Assembly (NCBI GenBank): GCA_001801465.1
Contig: MGXT01000023.1
Location: forward strand, 253,809-317,808
Direction: 5' to 3'
DNA from: Gammaproteobacteria bacterium RIFCSPHIGHO2_12_FULL_35_23
GTDB taxonomy: Bacteria; Pseudomonadota; Gammaproteobacteria; UBA12402
Length of the DNA stretch: 64,000 nt
Shown here one piece after another: positions 62,301 through 64,000 of this stretch. The notes under the pieces were generated by a model, which was given only the letters and a program-made list of their open reading frames with translations, ran no database searches and was not told the DNA's origin. Both the position numbers and the translations under genes were made by a program. Numbering within the stretch: the first letter of the stretch is position 1; the number at the start of each line of letters is the position of its first letter.

Positions 62301-64000
62301 TTATATAATCTAACTCAATTGGATTCTCTAATTTAAATATTCTTTTAAATACACTAATTACACTAACTGCTCTTGCCCTATCATTTTGTATTAACTGCTG
62401 ATAAGTCTCATTTGAAATTAAGCTTTTTAATAGAGGATTAAATATTTGACTACGCTCAGCTTTAATTAGGCATTTCTGTGCAAATTCTCTCAACCACTGC
62501 CTAGCAAGACCTTCCTTACCTCCACATACGGTTTTAGCAAAACCTATTAATTTCAAATAATTCTCGTTTAACTCTGTTTCGATAGCACCATTTAACCACT
62601 GAATAAACGCGCTTGCCTGATTCCAAGGACCACTTTGATTAGGTGAATGCAAAAGATTATAAAGATATTCTAATGCATCTCGTTGCTCTTTTTCTTCAAT
62701 ATAACGAAGACAAAAATCTTTTAATTTAATTAATTCTACTATATCCAACCTAGCGTTATTTAAATATTTTGCAATATTATTACTTAACTCAGACTTAAAG
62801 ATATTTATTGGATCAACTTGAGTGAGCAACTCTTCATCAACTTCAGCATATTTTTTAATAAAAGTAGTTACTTGCTTAAACATGCTTAATGGCATATTAA
62901 AGTGCTCTCTATCCGCAATTTCAGCAACTAATCTTGCCAAAAGATTATTAGCAAGCTCTGTTAAAGAGCTCTGTGTTGTTTGCACTACCCCATTAATTAC
63001 GGGCAGCATTGAATCCACTAATGCTTTTGCAACAGTTGCATTAGCAGTCCAAGAACCATATTTATACTTTTCAGGCAAAGACCTAAGCTCAGAATTAATA
63101 GCATCTAAAGCCCTATCTGCTTCTAGGCTTGCAAAGATTTCAGGATCTGCGAGCATATCTGCCATTGCCCAACCACCATGAGCTTTTCTTAATTGTTCTT
63201 GTAGTTTAGTAATACCAGCTACTCGATAGTTTAATAAAACAAATAATCCTGAAGCTTCTTGAGCAAACTTGATAAAGGTTTGCTTAGAAACACTATCTGT
63301 TGCACTAGTAAGTCGATTTAATGCCAGCAAAAATTCGGCAGAGATTTGGTTTGGCCATAAAAATTTACCCTCTGTACAATAAAATAACTTAATGGGAAGA
63401 TCACTACCACTATAAATCTCAGCTAATCTGCCACATTGAACATCATCACCATTCATCAATACAAATTGCACAAAAAGTTGAACCGGGGATTGCGGTATTG
63501 TTTTTTCAACCGCAGCTGCTCTTTCTTGAATCTTTCTCAAATCTCCTGTTGATAAAGACTCAATAAGATTAGCTCCTCTTAAATGCTGTGAATATTCAAC
63601 ATCGTCAAAATCAGGAGGGTATACATAAATATCATCCATACCCACATTAATAGTCGGTATTGCCAACAATTTAGCTTTACAGCGATCTGCTGGATCAATT
63701 ACATATAATGGAGCGGGTACAAGATGAGATTTAGTATCTCTTTTTTGTTTTATACTGGCAACTAAACGCGCTGCTTTTTGTATTAATTTGGCTTCTAGAT
63801 TTTCATAATCTACTTCATCAACTACTTCTACTTTCTCTGCAGCTTCTTCCCCCGTTTGCTTTCTAGCTGGTTGCTTCAAAAGCATTTTTACTTGTCCTAA
63901 AAGCTGCTCGTCCTTAGAGTTTTGAATTTTTACTACTAACATCTTAATAGCCGACACTACTTGATTATGAAAGGCCACAAAAAAGTCATCCGTAAAATTT
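50368..64000 (-). CDS. giant protein (>4500 aa) with Ulp1-like protease domain, 5' end beyond the window
   Basis: A single frame runs from the window edge to 50368. A GTG at 63978 is possible, but the frame stays open to 64000 without a stop, so the start probably lies outside. Most of the chain is helical and soluble. Counting from 63978, a CE-clan cysteine protease lies near residues 2030-2170: His in 'VVVHNNHWIRV' (~2092), Asp in 'VNIWDSGNF' (~2111), Gln and Cys in 'LQTDGHTCGDWVIYKL' (~2151, ~2157). Such domains remove ubiquitin-like modifiers in host cells. Residues ~4000-4250 form long coiled coils. The C-terminus is low-complexity (EPAPAPAPISPSRFRPGG). It is probably a host-directed effector or toxin. 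Confidence 0.8.
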   Translation of the reverse strand, partial: NFTDDFFVAFHNQVVSAIKMLVVKIQNSKDEQLLGQVKMLLKQPARKQTGEEAAEKVEVVDEVDYENLEAKLIQKAARLVASIKQKRDTKSHLVPAPLYVIDPADRCKAKLLAIPTINVGMDDIYVYPPDFDDVEYSQHLRGANLIESLSTGDLRKIQERAAAVEKTIPQSPVQLFVQFVLMNGDDVQCGRLAEIYSGSDLPIKLFYCTEGKFLWPNQISAEFLLALNRLTSATDSVSKQTFIKFAQEASGLFVLLNYRVAGITKLQEQLRKAHGGWAMADMLADPEIFASLEADRALDAINSELRSLPEKYKYGSWTANATVAKALVDSMLPVINGVVQTTQSSLTELANNLLARLVAEIADREHFNMPLSMFKQVTTFIKKYAEVDEELLTQVDPINIFKSELSNNIAKYLNNARLDIVELIKLKDFCLRYIEEKEQRDALEYLYNLLHSPNQSGPWNQASAFIQWLNGAIETELNENYLKLIGFAKTVCGGKEGLARQWLREFAQKCLIKAERSQIFNPLLKSLISNETYQQLIQNDRARAVSVISVFKRIFKLENPIELDYINNHNVLCRIEINGIFIEIKSLDEINRQLLWLLNQSEEVGEYKDELSAAVKHFIQNYNYEKSFSLDYIFYIQSISDQNITVTIDGQAVNPLHFIAAKRLRWLFDNSNNFFPLHPEQARECSIYNQAGGFDSKLFNQDEALFAYVRRRGQEGFKQLMQDFLRPQVTAMSALGETFDPNNYPKYKTILYLVSEYGDLPLKEAISKLEVIAILRKIEQQADIETLIQSCIKNIKLLISSELVSSLWNLTLKPKLQEIANTKKDQFGKYYRFCCDIIADSDSPNESQELLIQYLSFRLVNLSATSLKNEIKHIFDKNELTSDSATILHDWLAGQLKRTDIEAQQNKLHDLVYSFGSLQQLNVLITKELNTVFDNIFSIDFDVIDKFSKILSDLLFFDSRRINTFIVYIQNWLNEKKDFVTEEMNLGFCYRVAIKWGTPAQRQDFLKKWLRFQLPVLDSSSLKSLLEEDFTKEEQLSVLSDLLSDPSPVANKNLLTDYIAELSGNESDSVTASIDSPVLEQRESSAFDKAALALVREWVERPERYTDLRAFIVGRKGAEGSSRPNDWLSTADAKRIRLEYVRTMLARSVSFTVATRFNPQDTMRWNPNLQLVLHDSDSEHVTVEMRTLFIHWLLDRLRNPNMAEAQALAAPEQNAINESILAILIDSDKIVNFDQFVEYFGIGNLCEILDTYGLFIMHVPRLQDQNLRKLFGKIANLNKGSDSVSSFKSQTYLESQLQNIDRELAELNSYWFWTRWTRRISQRIRRLNEDRRAVLNLLGRSEGGAEVSAEATSANEKRLQRIADVRKLVLSFEKFELTRKVMTEEVTTESEVKPIKKRQVVKNSVDEYLSLMSAFDCLDEAEKLLLTKQPTGAFDIARQRGITEKLSALLNPFVSIEFDNPLFTERLYEFAQQLIKIRALPQWFDPIREKLRQVVAKLSDQIQVKGKTVPHQTKLRIQALLDNQAKAAIDKINVFADKFLNVEIKGDENAIIRRMSVSVEALIDSMIELSRDNLELIIKQLPPEEKMALHQKLLRVISALPKEDSLLVDSFQLLADILSPAARPDPNIKETKNLLDQWDNRQQGVKYDLYLYAKIFKYCNVDPNTAVAREEFERNFNLAEIITTRIFKEKATEQPKYFSVWRNPFLINKLFKSNAVFIIEAFLQGGLISQQELVEHYAEQWVLKKLDAYALTEETANELATAKYALSKLTASALKIEEVEEPVPTLQDLEEEADEDEEEIAEDYEFAAAGAVDRDEVRISEELKQLLKTLIIPSGQTAENWGNVEGITPETNLENASAIALTIILRQQGLQSHITVRQLKALLTSGQTNGLEEIDLNDPLLTEMLTNYFSIIRNCIVAIKATYPDLNLVSFARSSADIDPAYHQLLVYFSQVFAGNKNFGELNIASIAENLRTIDSASSRQLGGIVAADARAATNLLAACEAFRADEESHPASPGRVYLSDIDINLILGKFLKNAESLADFSEIARDGRKIIISSAVGADAGVHHTFTDRVKSILQSFAQNSTVDPQYEVYIPVVVHNNHWIRVKLTVKDKTVKVNIWDSGNFYPVDDAQIIKIINDTMHEVHPAWSVTEATLRNERLQTDGHTCGDWVIYKLIQEIGSIATFADGVDVARINLANIAQGEVVKRRQAIARLSYILRGNVLPQDLDTMCEFAATPVISDRSKETALFIRREGPLSSVLTANETDKIRILSRAKTKPKLKIRKRAINPVWEKINPSLLSLVRFGLASKKPLISLKELIELLPDSWGEGINIGDTKRLLLTAIEDSELPTKLQTSYDVIILQCEGMSRGFSDISKWCQLVNTLNRLDYKTLAQWLDQLRVDKLKDVLMAIVGNIDLISTQDMPEIVFIKDYVISLHNIFKHAASNHPMDPIIEEQIKVWTLARQRFAFQQQIEQYLQNVKNKDKDKVQLEQMLVQIFSFNVAELPFLKQHVVYWQNRINELLAQDVVPLELIEKFISKGFATTAQIKRFNDIKTANKFAEKLFELFEKFNDNDFSASRELIDQLRDGFAEDHAFKVKITAVLHNMDASHKEKYLVLFTAWQSKLVDQFKILQKRVKDKTKAISFDTTKKGFRAFADEGSVELYTSVDRAFWRFFTILAPEEDKTNFAKIATKSLAVLRIRLITINDWLDEKPSKQPPFFTSECIKRDLAFIKEAVLIVQNFGSPLEKEELSERFDLAYRRYLKHVIKAENPDWAFCIRLERLLKLDSRYAEKIKNLKEMRGQSSGVTAALKKQEYKNRCLAELIMLSPFLELISQYWSLRDSMAVTIQKLAECAGFTTEDLKEIMAFRDYMVAHNKFAFSELKESDLPEHLREKFRQYSGIQRSALVATLEISAQLIIFGRSSNDFTELVENITKLQATFAKYKEALDTLIEIAQLRNFLERLKKLPAEHAIEVLGFNVDQINAWLSVIDSMKTELFALDCTVSFDIYNSFKGRLRALQTEIHLKYENNAQVIREASTLFNTFTTEQQGEIIGEVAEGDRQRAIHSIIEAALTKLSEVKSSADKEFEDDLFNIEALGILHRYSSEYKQLSQIQAESAVELSSLEREVQLRVNYALRLAKENPEFSITELCNIKSVVRQLETAGIRHLHLPSEVEIIKPLVSAGKRFYEILISVLDRLNSGASSTIDDLVLPSELIDRPIILSAEQYNHLMAAKASLLANASISHNEMLRPLIARLSDLCGAATTLDIYLENRSVTNIKGVSELNKELKRQRLLALWEQIVSAVENDDPSLQSDIFSSMQVEAIVNAYKESFGEEDDAESMDSKSVGTGDEEVVAGEVERSPLYLLIQDQLTTKIFPKLLKRTEEDSEAWGIAVEEFISNLPAVIISVTDMIRIKNSLLSSFNKSAAERIRVFNTHALFLIDKDLKQPVVASLFSPLQLLSTVSYRRINLFSTIRGIIHSLTPSLDKQIVAKYKELATSYSGQLIRKVDVLKVSSLQSLLDFVISLGNESKPYDAILWLVREYRSKSSRETFVKAIQERAQGFIQLFKDLTANQEITLSDLFTRLGYVGKKPSGASSGRTRLGYNFTRADIDLLSTLPIFKKYLDDQRYVVLSKEFFSPSELNSKLRDLEFEHFLKALNIDEVNYAGVEVDKSLAEISLKNFLKIVLGYSSIECAEIFSNEELEGSFSVISLQNLLEKLGYDKVRLTELSVQEHLADRLGELTLMQLIEALSCCRQSFIFTASTLKAKLTKVKAFLHRLSPAIESVARLPLSLKIYHEEERHQVDDKLMANLCRIEDILSVKIDDKYSDADKEQQIQELIGLSSELLASGDSFHKLQLIQQILGRSLSEELFVFDMYEVIKDFKRGLNLNPEDYEPETPAEIDGAVKRRRYLPESASGTFSYWIGEELQKLFLLSDREKMLSQYDTFIAAIKESPKYEDMTQYPNFLMQAERVRRLLISRHLIKGLVSGLSQLSDHLLEKAYLEYALQPGRAARNIQQALRLKDYAEAKAKADHQMKIKAMEDIYKVLAAEMKKEKNEIMARQQVLLDSATLAKQQLEERHAKIKADDEAEIGSLNQQIASIELLISRLPVQLTTEAERAAEQLLLSKMSATERAAYQDSQDERARLQKYLNAFKQRKEMAAGRILNSQKLIDAKSAEIASLTAAIAAVEQQILTEMETYRVQTDAAMKQLAAELAENLRIVADQYAEFETGRAADDNIFNIRVKEHKEALQQCLIVLQERGSQEDKLWLKDRLFYWHIWTDNAISIMIENLKNTETESDRCVIDNIIAQEKRFTDYKVTHCEDDEQAEIWRKNEQERINEKIADSFALRARCYGATVQDEIECAVRVLIERYSGESEKIISPGGMASAVSGEPSARRDAAGRQLSRQVSVLDTHQLTGLQHAAGMTREATLSVLLSRDEDTAGQANRFAGLAGFSHLPVGSCFAMNTYMQGRFGGIRAAAIAEEEVATLPGTAARTSRTLARTRFETGFLARALQEDAVADREVEPAPAPAPISPSRFRPGGRSQ

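Overview
The window is an AT-rich stretch of a gammaproteobacterial chromosome, probably from an intracellular member of the Legionellales (Legionella/Coxiella/Rickettsiella-like). The clues are a riboflavin-CoA operon with a type III pantothenate kinase, two giant effector-like genes with eukaryote-like domains, a PmrA-box-like element in one of their promoters, and several CsrA-type and tRNA-linked mobile features. Genus is not determinable from the sequence alone.

Positions 224-38288 are a complete-looking ~38 kb prophage integrated into a tRNA-Lys(CTT) gene. It is bounded by a perfect 45-bp direct repeat (attL 224-268, attR 38244-38288), and the intact tRNA is restored at the right end beside a tyrosine integrase. 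It is P22-like (podovirus type). Reading leftward on the minus strand it has terminase small and large subunits, P22-type portal, scaffold, coat, gp4- and gp10-like connector proteins, glycine/glutamine-rich ejection proteins, tail fibres, a VRR-NUC nuclease, a GH108 endolysin and a 3-TM holin. Also leftward, from Cro at 30791, are a CII-position regulator, overlapping O-like and P-like replication genes and a train of tiny membrane or unknown genes, ending at a 473-bp iteron-like control region (24446-24918). Rightward are the CI repressor, an early operon (operator-controlled promoter at 32358) with a phage CsrA, a Sak4-type recombinase, an SSB-like protein and small genes, then an unusual tRNA-like RNA, a SpoU methyltransferase, a DUF4224 protein and the integrase. 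A short rightward group of small genes (454-2646) sits just inside attL.

Positions 38318-44514 are an accessory island: a 1699-residue AAA+/SH2-like/ankyrin-like protein with a PmrA-box-like promoter, REP-like repeats, a dead Tn3-type transposase tail, and a second copy of the tRNA-Lys promoter plus 5' half. Positions 44515-50335 are housekeeping: an FMN riboswitch controls ribE-ribBA-ribH-MFS-coaX-coaBC as one overlapping operon. Positions 50368-64000 hold one minus-strand gene of more than 4500 codons, open at the window edge, with a Ulp1-like (CE clan) cysteine protease domain.

The most unusual items are the nested cloverleaf RNA at 36316-36472, the two giant effector-like proteins, the prophage CsrA, the structured RNA at 34659-34738, and a CI repressor whose self-cleavage residues appear to be missing.
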